Positions 38,201 through 51,257 of a stretch of DNA of 64,000 nt are shown one piece after another. Location: contig NC_091114.1 in assembly GCF_024713975.1 (NCBI RefSeq), positions 11,628,001-11,692,000 of the forward strand. Reading direction: 5' to 3'. Within the stretch, counting starts at the first letter, position 1. Each line of letters begins with the position of its first letter. Below the pieces are notes generated by a model. That model was given only the letters and a program-made list of their open reading frames with translations, did not search any database and was not told where the DNA came from. Source of the DNA: Paralichthys olivaceus (lineage: Eukaryota; Chordata; Actinopteri; Pleuronectiformes; Paralichthyidae). A program made the translations under genes and the position numbers.

Positions 38201-41200
38201 CTTCCCCGCCCTCCCACGACCATCAGGTGTGTCCCCCACTAGACGTTTAAGTCACAAAATATACAAAATCACAACACTGTTCTGTTGCAGTAAAGACTCA
38301 CTACAAACAAACTTAAATACTTACAACAAATGTGTTAATCCACCACTGAAAATAGTCCCCAACAAATGCAATTGTTCTTCTTGTAACAGTGCTGTATGCT
38401 GAAAACTAGCTGTAACACTATTTATTAATGAAACGATATATTAGGAGCCAGACGATTTACACCCTTTAGATTTATTAAGATTAGAGATCCTTTAAGCAGC
38501 TGGTGCATATTGACAGTGAGACTAAGATACTGTGTCCCTTCCTATTCTGTTCGATGTCCCTGTAGGCAGAACATGGAGCAGTGGACAGTTGGGACAGCGT
38601 CAGTGTGTTTGTGCAGTAGAATATTTTCACTGATTCTCACTGTGCTCTCATCGCTGTCGGCTCAAAGTGTCACAAGGACATAGAGGGAGAAGCAGTTCGG
38701 CTGTTGATTATGTTTTTCATCATATCGCTTGGGTTTAAAATGCCATCATCGCATCACACTGGGTTGCTTTTCATGTAAAACAAAATTCAACAGACAGTTT
38801 TTACATGACACCAGTGACACTTACTCCTCTTTTATTTTCTCCTCCCCCTCCCTCTGTTTAACCCTCCTTCTCTCCTTCCTCTCCTCGTAGCCAGTAGCTC
38901 TTTCAAAAACCACTTCACTTTGGGTAAGACACGGCTCCAGCCGACGCATTTGAGTGTTTGCTGAATGGCTGCGATCAATAAGCTTTTTCATTGCTGCATC
39001 ATTCATAATACATGGCCGGTATGCGGGCCGTGCTGGCGCTGACCAGGCTGCGCACGAGCATGTGAATTTGAATCTAAAGCTGCTTTCAGACGTGCTCTGA
39101 AGTCCAGACATTTTTGTGAACGTTTTCAGATGTGAGGATGCAAACGTCCGAGCCAGTTGCCTCGCTAGGGACATTTCCCGGATCTCTTCCTGCCAGCCCC
39201 CTTGTAAAATAGTGGGCGTGTTCGATGATGTACTAACAAGTGACAAAAAGAATACAACTATCTCAGATTGAAAAAGAGGTGTCATACATGTCGATGAGGT
39301 TTGAGAGCTTTTGGTGATAAGAGAAAACGCTGCTGTAAAGTAAAACCTGCGATATCCCTCCACCCCTCGCTTGAACGATCCTGTCTGACCCGGACAATCG
39401 CCTACTGGGTTTTTCATATGCAAAATGCAAACTCAAACAAAAATATCCTGTCCCTATTTTTCATACATTTCTCGCAATTCTTGTCTGAAAACGGTTTATT
39501 TTTAAAGCAGTTTTAGAGAAGAGGCTTCCCTCTATATTCATTTATCCCCCCGAGTCACAGCTTGCCGGTGTCACAGGCTGCGATAGGGTTTGATAAATGT
39601 CTTCATCAGTCAGGTTTCCCCTCTTCCAAGCCCCGATCTGACGGCTGAGAGGGTCAACGAGACTCACACACATGCTGTTCCCTCAGAAGAAGAAGAACAA
39701 GTTTAAAGTAACGCTATTTTTAGGCCGTAGCTGCTGCTGCTCCCCCCCCACCCCCCGCTAATATTTCTCCCCGTGTTGGCGTTGAGGCACTTGAGAACTA
39801 TGCAGGGCACAGCTGTAATCCCACAACATACATTGACAATGTCACAAAGAAGTACTGTAGGAAGTTTAGGTATGTTTGTGTACAGATCGTCTGTATCTGT
39901 AGATCCTCTTGTAGACGTATGATCACATTCCAAAAACGTGCGGCCTGACTTTTGCATGCTTTATATCTTCAGATAATCTGTGTCAGCTCAAGTCTGGTCT
40001 GGTCTTTGTCGCGACAGAGGAAAACAAGTTTTACACTTTTACTTATACAACCACATGCAAACGTTGCACTAGCATGCTTTGTGGCTAATGCTTGTTGCTA
40101 GCTGGAAAGATGTTTACTGTGATTTCCTGCCTTTGTTACCGTTTAACAGTTTTTTTGGGTGTTGTCCAGACACTTGCTAGCTTCCTGCTTTGGCTTTTAA
40201 TATTTTTGTTCATGCAACCATGACAACAGCACATGCTACTTGATTTGCCAAGCAAATCGTTGCGCCTCTTACAGGGTTGCCAGATGTGAAATTGTTGAAG
40301 TATCATACTGGAAGCTTCAAATTATTGTATTTCGAGGAAAATGAAAGTACGCGACCAGAGGAGGGATGGGATGCGCAATACAGACGTTTCCAAGCTGTGT
40401 CGAGATTCCGAAAGCGATTTAGTTCACCCTTTCAAGGCATAAGGCTCTTATTTTGAAACATGAGATGGCTGCGTATATACAAACGTGATCGTACACCGTA
40501 GAGAGGGAAAGATTTTCATACAATTATGATAATTATTGTACATCTGGCAACACTGGTGTCGTAGCATAAAAAATGTAAACGTAGCATGAGATAAATTGCT
40601 TTATTTTATGTTTTATGTGGGCTAATTTAAGGCTTATGCTTCTGTTTTGATCAAATCCATGAGTCATTCTAGACTTAGCTTGATTCAAAAACTCAATTCA
40701 CATTTAAGTGGAAATACAGTTATGGAGCTTTTGACACATGAGGTTTCTCCAGTTCTAATTTAGATAAAATTTTTACTAAAAGTTCATCTAAACCTCCACA
40801 AATAGTTTGGAAGGGTCCAGCTGGTGATGGAGACCATGTGATTTTCAACAGTCACTAAGTGGACGTTGGAGGGAGATTTATTTTTTGTCCTTGTGAGGCT
40901 CAAAGTTCATTTTCAATCTTGAACACAACAGCTGAAGTCGGGCCATTAAGTAGCTATTCTGGGCTTTGACCATATTCCATGATCTTCCTGAGCAGACCGA
41001 ATGCTAATTGCTGTATGAATTAGATCACCTCTAATTCCTTGAGGAGATCTAATGATGATGATCATGTGAAATGACTGAAAACAGCAGCTGAAGAATTATT
41101 CTCACCTCCGAGTCCATTTAGTAACTGAGCTTTCTATCTGATCACATGAACTTCAGCTGAGATTGTTTCCTCAACAGTTTTTTACGAAACAGAAGAAATA

Positions 41201-43071
41201 GAAGCTTAAAAAATAAAACATTTTTGTTTGGTTTCAATAGAAATGCAGTTTGATTTAACTTAATATATAAATATCTAAAACTATTCACAATTTAATGAAT
41301 GATATAAATGAAATTAAGTAGAACTTGTCAGGTTTATAAGCGACATATTGTATATTGTTATTGAATGCATCAGCAGAGCCTCTCTACTTTTATCTGCTTT
41401 CCACTGAGTCCGAGTCTTTGTTTTCTCGCCCTCAGGTCGCACAGTATCGGCCTCGGGGGCCACGGGGCCCTTCAGGGCCTTCCCCAAGTCTCTCAGCGTG
41501 GACTTTGGAGGTCTGAGCCACCCTCAGCAACAGCCTCTGCCCCAGTCGCTGTCCCAACCACAGCAGCAGCCTGCCAGTGTCAGCCAGACGACTCCACCGG
41601 TCGGCAGCTCCAGCGGCCAGGACAGATACGCTGCCGTGTCCCAGCTGGACATCGTCTTCTCTGATCCGACACCGACCACAGGTTGGAAAATGTTTGGATT
41701 TGTATCTTTTAATTTAAGTTTTAAGGAAGAAAAACTTTTGGATTTTAGATTTATTGTCATTCCAAAACATGAGGTACACAAGAGGGAATGAAACTAAGGA
41801 CTGAGGTCTACATTTATCTGAAAGTTACATTTTGCATTAGTACATATAATAAGCTTACAGAAGCTGAAACATTATTATCATTATTATTATTATTGTAGCA
41901 GCACAGTAAATCTCTTCCTCTGGACTAAAACACCAAACGTTTTAAAAACTTTCTGCAACTCAACCAGTTGCAACACAAAACTGCTACACATGCACGTATT
42001 GATCAGCATTAACAAATCAATAAGGCATTAAATGGTGATATATCCGTTGCAAAGGCCGTTTTTCTGCAGCTACTTTTACTTTCAGTTGGTAGAGCTGTGA
42101 CTGTGGAGCCTGTTCTTATAGTAGAGTAGGTTTTTATTGTTGTGTTTCTATTTTTATGTTAACTTAATGACCCGTGCACTTCTTCCACCGCTGTGTTATA
42201 GATAGACATAGAGACAGAGGGGGAGTTTGAGTGTGCGTGTGATATAGATTGTCACGGCCGGCTCAGCTCGGTTGCATAACGTCTTTACTCCAAATGCCGC
42301 GGCTTTCGGCGGATGAACTCTGCTCATTGTGTTTTGCTCCACACAACATGCACACTCTCATTCACGGCACCTGGTTGATTCCTTTTTTTTCTTAATCTGA
42401 TTTTGTCTCATAACAAATTTGCAGAGGTTCTCACTGGAGGTTCACACAAATACAAATATCACACAACAACAAGAAATATCTGCACCTTCTTTTTTTTATT
42501 TTGTATTTTTTTAAATTTAAGGTATGATTGGTTTAAGTTTAATAGTCTTTAAACTGTATTAATGTGACACCATGGTTTGCACAAACACAGACGGTTTTAC
42601 TTTGATACTTTGAGTACATTCCACTTTTATACTTCAACATGAGTGAAGAAGTTGAACCAGTACTTATACGCCATCATGTTTTTACGCAAGTATCTGTACT
42701 TCTACTCGAGTAAAAACTTTTGCCACCTGAGTCACATAGACAAGATTCATGGGATTCATCATGTGTGAAGTCCTGAACTTCTCCTACAAGAGGCGTTGTT
42801 GTTCTCCACCTCCACCACAGGCCTCTCCTCTGCCCGGCAAAGTGAAGCAGGTTATTGATTTTCTGCTTCAGCTCCCTTTGATTCATATCAAGCTTAACAT
42901 GGGGAGCATGTTTTATTCAGGGGGTTTGTAATGCTCCTTTGTTCTCAGATGACTTACACGCTTAACATCAACCGTCTGAACTCTTTGTGACATTGCTACT
43001 CGCCGCTCGGAGATAATAGTAGCACTTGATTTCTTAAATGAATGCTCCATTTGAGCCCTGAGGTTGCACTG

Positions 43072-43161
<90 letters not shown>

Positions 43162-45953
43162 TGCTTGTTTGCAGCGCCACCTGCTGGCCCCCCGCAGTAC
43201 AGCACCATCTTCGGCAGCAGACTCTCTTCCAGCTCCACTCCTGCCAGGTAGGAGGAGAGAAAAATCCTTAATCTCGTCAAATCCGCTTGTGTTTATGATG
43301 ACGTGACGTGACAGGTTGTTAAAGCCGCCTGCGTGTGGAGCCCAGTAAAGGTCACAGTCTGATTGAGCCTCCGTTTTTCTGCTTCCCCCCCCCCCCCCCA
43401 CAGTTCCCCCGGTGTCGATGCAGTCTCCAGCTCCCAAACTTTTGCAAGTAGGTACCACGCACGTGAATCGACCCTGTATTTACATTCAGCTCCTCTCGAA
43501 CAGCCCTGATTAGGATGCATCTGTGTGACTCGAGGCAGTGTTGGTTTGAATAGGCAGGAATGTTCCCTGTTAACCCCACACACTGAATTATGTCCCCCGT
43601 CTCTCGTCCCTGACTCTGTCCCCGTGTGTGTGTCTCTCAGATTTCCCCAACCCATTCAGCTCCGGCTCCGCTTCCCAGCAGCCTGTTGCCCTCTCCCCCA
43701 GTAACCCCTTCAGCAACGCCTCAGGAGGTGAGACCCGTGTTCACGCAGACGTTTCCCTCTGCTGCGTCCTGCTGCTGAGGGGTGTCAAGATAAGAAAACA
43801 TCAGGACATCACTTTAGACGTACATTTGTTTCATAATCAAAACATTTCCTATCAGTTTGTTTCGAGTTTCTGGGATTGATTTTTTGCAAAATTGACATAA
43901 TCCAGTTTCTGTATATAGAAAGTCAGATTTTCAATTTGCCGCTCAATGAACAATTTTAGAGGGAAGCTGCTAAAACGTTTTATTGTTAAACAAATAATTG
44001 TTTCATGCATTTAAATAACAGTTTAAAGAAAATAAATATGTTCATGTTAAGATTAAAAGCAAGGAAAGATAGGAGTTATAGTGGCAGCGAAGAAGAGTTG
44101 TCATTCTTCAATACCACTGTTAAAGGCACGTTATATCAAAGAGTGTATTTATTTGTATTTTAATTATATGTATTTGTAATATATACAGTATATATACAAT
44201 TCAAACCAGTATTATTTATATATTTATGATAATCCTGGTTTGAATTGTTATTCAAACAAGTATCATATATATTTGAATTGTTAATTATTAATATTTCTTT
44301 GCTTTATTTTAACCCGAATGTTTATAATCAGGATGTTTTGTGACCATTTATTTATTATAGTTTAGTTGGAAAAACACACAGAAGCACAGTTATATTCCAA
44401 AATAAAAGCCTTAAAAGAGAAATCTAACAAAATGAAAATAAAATGATAGAGAAGATAAAAGACAGAATATGTGTTAATATGGACCAAGGTTCAGTGTTAA
44501 ACCTCTGAACCCTCCGTCAGCTCCTGTTTTTAATGATTCATTCATATTATAAATGGATTTATTCAGTTTACATTCGACTGAGAGCTCATTACGACTCCAT
44601 GATGCCTGTGGGCTCCACAAGATTCAGCCCTCTGTCATTTACATCTCATCTGATGCTCACTGACAGTCGTGTTATTTTAAATTCATTAATATTAATATTC
44701 ATGACTCTGTGTCCGACGTGTTGCTGTTTCTTCTCTCCAGGGGACTCCAGCCCGTTTGTCACCTCGCCCACCTCCGTGTTCCCTCCCTCCGCCTCCTTTC
44801 CAACGCCCACCACCCAGAATGCATTTCCTCACGAGTCAGCCAGCAACCAGGAAGCCAATGGTAACGTTTATTATTATTTCTTCTGTTATAATCTGATGTT
44901 TTATGGGAGTTTTTGTTTTATGGTCATTTCATTTCAACAGTGCAGCTCCTGTTTTGTTTGTTTTGTTGCGGTGCAGAACCATTTGTCAAACGTGAACACA
45001 GCTTCGTGCATCGAATTAACAACTTCTTCTTCTTTTCCAAACTCCCTGTAACAAACATCAGTAAACCCTCTTTCCTCGTACAGTACTAAAGGAACAGCTT
45101 GTTCAGAGCCTCAGCGGCTGTAACACTGTATCCTGCTCTGAAAAGTGAAAACTGAAAGAGGACAGTGTGTTCTGGTGAATGAGAGTCTTACACCCTCTCA
45201 TCCATACATTCAGTATAACACCTGAGGTAACAGTGAAAAACCTGCATCACACACTGAAGCTGCCTGTGGGACATCGACTCTGTGTGCACAGGCTGCAGAT
45301 CAAACAGTGCGAGGCTGCGAGACACCGACACACTGCAAATGTTTCATTATTTCAACAGTGAGCAGCAGCGACTGCGCAGGAATACAAATTCACACAGACG
45401 GAACTGCTGCTGCTGTCATCTGCAGGTTCTTGTGTCAGGGCTCAGCTTTTTTATGCCTCCATGCCAGATTCTTCAAATTTGGTACAAATTGGCGTTTGGA
45501 AGATAAAGTTCAGGGTCATCGTATCCTCATAAAACCTTAAACATGGCCTTGTTTAAACATTTTCTTAAGAACGCCTCAATGTTTTTAGCCACTTGAACAT
45601 GACGCGTATCTCAAGTCTGACTTTAGGGAATTTCTTCAAATTTTGACCACTTGTCACTTGGACTGGAAGATTAACTGATTTCTGTGGTTAAAGGTCTCTT
45701 ATTTCTGTCATGTTACTCGTCCACGTTTCAGGTTTTGCCTCCTTCCCTGCGTCCGACTCTCAGCCCAAAGTCGCCCGGCCGATGTCGGTGAACCCGTTTA
45801 CTGTGAGTATTTCAGTGGGATGAAAAAGGGGAGTGAAGGGTGAAGCTCTCTTCTTCTACAAACTGCAGGAGGCGTAGTGCTCACCCTGTCTCTCTTGCCT
45901 TCCAGGGGAATGTTTATCCAAGTCGAGGGACGTCGCGGAACCCTTTCATCTGA
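33801..45953 (+). CDS. agfg2: ArfGAP with FG repeats 2-like
   Basis: Exons: 33801-33967, 34745-34838, 36116-36231, 37398-37542, 37894-38014, 38122-38226, 38891-38923, 41436-41681, 43175-43247, 43404-43447, 43641-43727, 44741-44860, 45732-45802, 45906-45953 (TGA 45951-45953). The total is 1470 bases, 489 aa (human AGFG2 481), in frame throughout. The ArfGAP zinc finger is C29, C32, C49, C52 (CFEC...CTSC), followed by RGLNPPHRVKSISMTTF and FKEFLQDKYEKKKW. The rest is a Ser/Pro/Gln-rich disordered tail with four NPF motifs, the last at the C-terminus (NPFI). In the family these proteins link endocytic sorting to EH-domain partners. The CFEC and VTYxDITVGSF wording favours AGFG2 over AGFG1. The start uses ATG in good context (agcaccATGt); the frame is open upstream but without another ATG. 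Confidence 0.9.
34186..34238. repeat. (CT)n tract in agfg2 intron 1
   Basis: About 50 bases of nearly pure CT with CTTT at its start. Confidence 0.9.
35152..35233. repeat. Imperfect (GT)n microsatellite in agfg2 intron 2
   Basis: Two GT runs separated by gatagag, lying about 310 bases after exon 2. Confidence 0.88.
39072..39230 (+). mobile_element. Interspersed repeat copy shared with 58590-58745
   Basis: AAAGCTGCTTTCAGACGTGC at one end and TCCTGCCAGCCCCCT near the other recur in inverted orientation in the IRS intron. The element class is not clear. Confidence 0.55.
40272..40555. mobile_element. hAT-type non-autonomous DNA element
   Basis: Left end CAGGGTTGCCAGATGT (40272-40287) and right end ACATCTGGCAACACTG (40540-40555) are 16-base inverted repeats with one mismatch, starting CAG as in hAT elements. 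The 284-base body has no coding capacity. Flanking 8-mers gcctctta and gtgtcgta agree at five positions, fitting an eroded target duplication. Confidence 0.7.
43075..43158. repeat. (TG)n microsatellite before agfg2 exon 9
   Basis: About 42 TG units end 16 bases before the acceptor AG of exon 9 (43175), so the repeat forms the distal part of the 3' splice region. Confidence 0.93.
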
Positions 45954-47349
45954 TCCTCCCCACCAGCATCCCCACTGCCTCCTCTTACTTCACCCCACCC
46001 ATCCCATCCCATCTCTGGGAACAGAGGGAGAAGTGAACTTGAGGAGTCGCTGCCATTTCAATGCCTCTGGAGTATTTTCATCCTCGGGAGGGAGGGGGCG
46101 ACGTCCCCGCAGGACCCTCCCCTGTGCCCTCCTTCCTCTCCGCCCTCTCTCCGTCTGTGTTTACGTGTTTGTAGAGGAAAAAAAAACAAAACAATGTGTG
46201 AATGTAATTAAGAAATCCATGTGTGTACGAGAGTGTTGGCTTGCTGTGTTTGTACAAGACAAATGTCCGAAGGTGTTTGTGTGCCAGTATAGACGCCACC
46301 TCAGGGCTCTGTGGGAGTCACGGGGAAATGACGCCTCTATGATTTTTGCAGAAACACACACTTACACACACACATGCAAACATATACAGTATATATATTA
46401 TACACATGTTGCTGCTGCTGCTACTTTGCTTTCATCTCCTGCTAAAAAGTGCAAAAAAATCCCTCCAGCCCATGAACACGCCACCGCTGTCTTCTGCTTT
46501 GAAGAGTCTCAGAGTTCTCCGAAGGAAAAGCCAGTTGAGAATGGGACCCTGCATCATGAGTTCTCTACGGATGGTTCTAACAGCCTTAACCTGATGCATG
46601 TGAGTTAGCGTCCATAAGATATGACAAGCCTTTCTATGTAAAGGGTGCGTGGAAGACGTCTGCATACGTCACTGATTTTTTCTTTTTTTTTTTTTCTGTC
46701 CATCGAAGGAGAATTTATGTTTTCCACTCTCAGGCTGCATGCGCTTTGAGGGCTAAAAGGAGATGCTACTGAATGTAAAAGCAATTTCAGAATAACTTAC
46801 ATTAATGTGCACGTTAACGTCATCGCTTCATTTACCGGACCAAAATGTTCAGTTGCTGTTTTGTTTTTTTTGTCTTCGGTTGACATAGAAGTTTATTTCT
46901 CTTGTTTTGCCAAGAAAAAAAAAAGAAAAGAAAGGAGATGTGTGTTACAACGTCTTTGTAATGACAAGTATTCATGTTCATAAAATTACGTCTGTTGCTT
47001 CTTAAGAATTTGGCTCTGGAGGTTTCTTCATGCATGTGTGTGTGTGTGCACTTGTTTTGGACGTCTTTAGAACCTTTTCCAGTATAAAACACTGAACACT
47101 GTGTGTTTTTGCACTTCTACTATTATTACTACTACTACAACAGGATATATTAGGAAAGCAAGGATATTTTTAGAGGTCTGCATATTTTCAAATGGCTATT
47201 TAAGGGTTAAGAGTTTTTTTTTTAGAGCTTTAGGCAATTATCTGCAAAAGTGAACTTTATTCAATAATGCAAACGTCTCAGAGCAAGAAAATGCTTCATG
47301 GGAATAAAATAAACCCCCAGAAATTAATTAAAAGAAAAAACACATGGAT

Positions 47350-47570
47350 GAGTGTGAATAAATGGCTTTTCAGTCGTGCTTTAAATGCTTACCCAGATAC
47401 TGCAGAATGGAAATCTATAGGGAGACAGTATTCCATTGTGTAGGGACCACAGCTTTGAAGGCACCTTTAGTTTTCTAGTTGTAGGTCAGTGATGTAAACG
47501 GGGGCCTGCAGTGCTAGTAGTGATGGTCGAGGGTAGAGAAAGAGAACAAGGAATGTAAAATACCAATGAG
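47350..47570 (+). repeat. Degenerate interspersed repeat
   Basis: Phrases such as gacagtattccattgtgtag and ttgaaggcacctttagtttt recall a frequent fish repeat motif. The match is from memory and loose. Confidence 0.3.
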
Positions 47571-48728
47571 TGAGTTTGTTTCTGACTAATTTATATGTAA
47601 ATGTATTGAAATAATCCCATAAACATAAATCCAAGCATAAAATTGAACTGAATTCTTTTTAAAGGCTGTGACGTGGTCTTGCAACAGCAGGGGGCGCACG
47701 GCATCCAGTTCTCTCTGACCTCATGAGTGAGGTTACTTCTGGATGCATATTGCATAACAACATACATACTGCATAAGCATGGAGTACAAAGATAGAAACC
47801 CGGCACAGCTTCCAGCACCACGACCTTCTGAAGCATTATGGCCTTAAAAAAAAAAAAATCCAGAGTGGAACCAGATCTGCAGAATGTGGATTAATAATCT
47901 GGATTATATGCATTTTTTTTTTATTTCTCCCACTGAGGGATGGAGGAGGATTCACTGCTCAGTCTAGACAGTGAGAGGACATCGTGTGTACAGACACTAC
48001 GAGAGACAGGAATAACACTGACTGCTCATTTATCCAATTATAAACTTAACCTGCTCCTGATCACACCTATAGGAATCAACCATCACACCAGCAGCAGCAC
48101 AGTGTTCCAATGACTTCACTGTGACCCCTCATTTAAAAAGAAATATTTTCCATGCAGCATGATAAAATCATAAATAAGGAGACTTCGGGTTGTAAATGTT
48201 TATATTGCAGGATGTGCAGGGGGGTGGAAATAAACGTGTATTTGTATTAGAACATGAATAAATGACAGAGGGGGATTTTTACAGTAAATAGAACAGGATG
48301 AACTCATGGAAGAGCCAGCACTGAAATCTTACTCCACACACAATGCGTTCAAGGGCTGTGGGAAATCCTGCTTGTGTTATGATGGAGTGGCTTTTCTTTG
48401 AAATGGGCCAAAAGATGCTTAAACTGCTGCTGTGTGACTGATCTTCTTCATGCGACTGTTCTTCTGCATTGGTCCAGGGTTATTGCATGTGCACATGCAA
48501 CACACACTCAGGTGAATGCATGTGCACACTTGTCCACACATTGATGTTTTTGTATTGTTTTGTTTTTGTTTTCATTGGGTTCAAGACACGTTTATTTTCT
48601 TCATGACAACTTTGTGTTGTCTAATTTTGTGATATTTCTACAATATTTAGAGGCTTTAAAACAACAGTGCTGTGTATTTGACCTGCCCCTGCACCATACT
48701 TTTATTTGTCATGATTCTATCTGTGCTG

Positions 48729-48734
48729 AATAAA
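48729..48734 (+). terminator. agfg2: Candidate distal poly(A) signal of agfg2
   Basis: gctgaataaaaatc follows a sequence that reads like a 3' UTR end, giving a 2.8 kb UTR. The closer AATAAA pair at 47303-47313 is the alternative. Confidence 0.35.
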
Positions 48735-49784
48735 AATCTAAAATCAAAAAAAGTTTAAAAAAAAAGTAGAATGAAGGAGAAATTGAAATTGACACTGTAA
48801 CTAATAGTTTAAGATATTGAAATAAAAAGCTATATCACACAACACACTGCAGTACTTGTTCGAATCAGTTAAAAGTAATTATTCAAGTAGTGTGAATCTA
48901 AAAGCTTTAAGACAATAAATAATGTCAAAAAAGACAAATTGAGAATAAAGTAAAAGTAGTTTATGAAGGTGGTAAACTTAATTAAAAACTATTATCATTG
49001 GATGATCCTGGTGTTGAAGATACCAAATAATGATCATTAATCATAATTAACAGAAGGCTCAGTTTTCAATTCTGTTAAACACCGTGGTAACTTTGATATC
49101 CGGTGAGTAAGTTCAAGAGTTCAAGAGTTGTCGTGTTTAGTACAACTCTACTATTGTCTATATGTCTAACATGAAGCATTTTACTAAACAGAGCTGTGAT
49201 TCAACACATGACCTCAGACTAACATGGAGAATTTACGGGTCTCCAGGATGGGAGCTCTGGTTTCTGGGTCTCTGGGTGAATATTAAAATGTCCATCTACT
49301 GTATAAGTCAGCTTTAGTTGGAGGCACACAATGCACAGAGGGGCCCAACATAAACATTACCCCTGAGGGCCCCCCCCCTCACATATCGGTCCAGACTATA
49401 GACTGGACCCACATTCATATAAAGTCTATGATCCAGACATAAGTAAATAAGTGGACTGTTGTTTTCTGCTGGTTTGAATCAAGTGACACATTTAACTTGA
49501 TCTTTCCTTTTTTGTTTTTTTACCAATTCAAACACATTAATAAACATTTCACCACATTCATTTATTTCTCTGCCTCCATCTGTTAAAGGGTCTGCTGAGA
49601 TTCTGTTAATTTTAACATCTTACTGCATTGATCTCTGCATTATGTTCACTTATTGGTTAAACCCCTGCACACACAGTACTTTAGTGTTCATACCGGAATC
49701 ATTAGAATAATTAAGAACATGAAATTTGTCTTGCAAAATCTTTTCTGCATTGTTTATCGTGGAAAATAAGTTATATATGTTGTA

Positions 49785-49803
49785 CATGGACGGATAGACA
49801 GAC

Positions 49804-49838
<35 letters not shown>

Positions 49839-49862
49839 TAGACAGATAGACAGATAGGTAGG

Positions 49863-49910
<48 letters not shown>

Positions 49911-49923
49911 CAGATAGACAGAT
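49785..49923. repeat. (GACA)/(GATA)n tetranucleotide array
   Basis: Blocks of GACA and GATA over about 135 bases, the reverse-strand sense of the 31152-31413 array. Confidence 0.92.
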
Positions 49924-50139
49924 ATTACCAGGGACTTTCATTGAATACAATATATCTGGAGTTAGAGCCAAAGTTTTTAGTTTCAGCTCAGTTTCTTGTA
50001 AATATTAAGTAACTTTTAATTAGTTTTATTATCACATTTTCTTTTTTCTTTCTTTTATATTTAAATTATCGCGACAGTTCGGGTCCAGTGTTGACACATT
50101 TCACCCTCACCGCTGTGAAGCACTAAGAAAAAAAAAGTT

Positions 50140-51170
50140 GTCCCGCAGGTCGGGGGCTGTGGTGTCCGAGCTCGGGCGGAGTCAGTGAACGCCCCTCGCT
50201 GAGTGACAGTCCTGCCCCACGGTCGCTGCTCCGCTGCTCCGCCGCTCCGCAGCTCTCACACCGCGGCCACAGCACCACAGCCGAGCCGGGGGTGTGAGTG
50301 TGTGGGGACGGACACTCTGAGAACCGGCAGCGTGCAGCGGGACCCGCTCCGTGCTCCGCAATGAGCGGTGAATGGGATTAAAGCGCGCGGACGGCAGTAG
50401 TAGTAGTGGAGAGTAGGGGGAGCTCCGCACCCAGCGACGCCGCATGTGCTCGCCCGTGTGCGGCTTGGGAAACTTGCGCTGCTCCGTCCACTGGAGAGAA
50501 AAGCAAACAAGAGGACACAAGAGGGGAACCCACTCATTCTGCGGCCGCATTCTAAAACTGTGCACCGGGTTCGAGCTCCGGGACTCGCGGCGGCAACACA
50601 CCGACCCCTGCCTCCTCTCACATGCCTGCGTTGATGTGTGGGAGCGAGGGAGGGGAGCGGAGCCGGGGGGATGTTTGAGTCAGCCCGCTGAACTTCCACA
50701 GACACCCCGAGAGAAATTCAAGACAGAAAAAGTTAGTTGTTGTTGGAAGTGAAGGAGACTGCGGCGGTCATGGAGGGGCAAGCGGGCGAGCAGCAGCAGC
50801 AGCAGCAGCCGCAGCAGCAGCAACAACCGCAGCCGCCGCACAGCTGCTGCGAGGACGTGCGGAAGAGCGGCTACCTCCGCAAGCAGAAGTCCATGCACCG
50901 GCGGTACTTCGTGCTCCGCGCCGCCTCGGAGCGCGGCCCGGCCCGTCTGGAGTACTACGAGAGCGAGAAGAAATTCCGCGGCAAGGCCCCCGTCCCGAAG
51001 CGGGCGGTGGCGCTGGAGACGTGCTTCAACATCAACAAGCGGGCCGACGCCAAGAACAAGCACATGATCGTGCTGTACACGCGGGCCGAGAGCTTCGCCG
51101 TGGCCGCGGAGAACGAGGCGGACCAGGACGAGTGGTACCAGGCCATGGTGGAGCTGCAGTGCAAAAGTAA
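50140..51170. promoter_or_regulatory. CpG island covering the IRS promoter and first exon
   Basis: Strongly GC- and CpG-rich, TATA-less, with the IRS start codon inside. It stands out from the AT-rich flanks and ends at the first intron's CA repeat. Confidence 0.6.
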
Positions 51171-51188
51171 GCAAAAGTCGCACATGCA

Positions 51189-51257
<69 letters not shown>

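Larger units (their letters stand above)
38924..41435 (+). other. agfg2: Long agfg2 intron 7 with transposon relics
   Basis: A 2.5 kb intron following a 33-base exon. It contains one repeat-family copy at about 39072-39230 and a terminal-inverted-repeat element at 40272-40555. Otherwise no feature is supported. Confidence 0.6.
45954..50769. other. agfg2 3' UTR, intergenic DNA and IRS 5' region
   Basis: The probable agfg2 3' UTR contains AATAAA at 47303-47313 (two overlapping) and a better-placed one at 48729-48734. About 47350-47570 resembles a degenerate fish interspersed repeat. A GATA/GACA array lies at 49785-49923. A CpG-rich region begins near 50140. The 243-codon open frame at 45877-46608 overlaps the agfg2 stop exon in another frame and is not a gene. 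Confidence 0.55.

Noticed and set aside
38821-39423. 200-codon - strand open frame in agfg2 intron 7
   Set aside because: Its Glu/Lys/Arg-rich end is the complement of a pyrimidine tract, and it crosses agfg2 exon 7 in antisense.
41896-41918. miR-15/16/195-like start (tagcagcacag) in agfg2 intron 8, tempting because miR-497/195 neighbours BCL6B in human
   Set aside because: No complementary arm within 100 bases on either side, and the position is 37 kb from bcl6b, so no hairpin precursor is supported.
45877-46608. 243-codon + strand open frame after agfg2
   Set aside because: It overlaps the last agfg2 exon in a different frame and runs into the 3' UTR; no recognisable protein.
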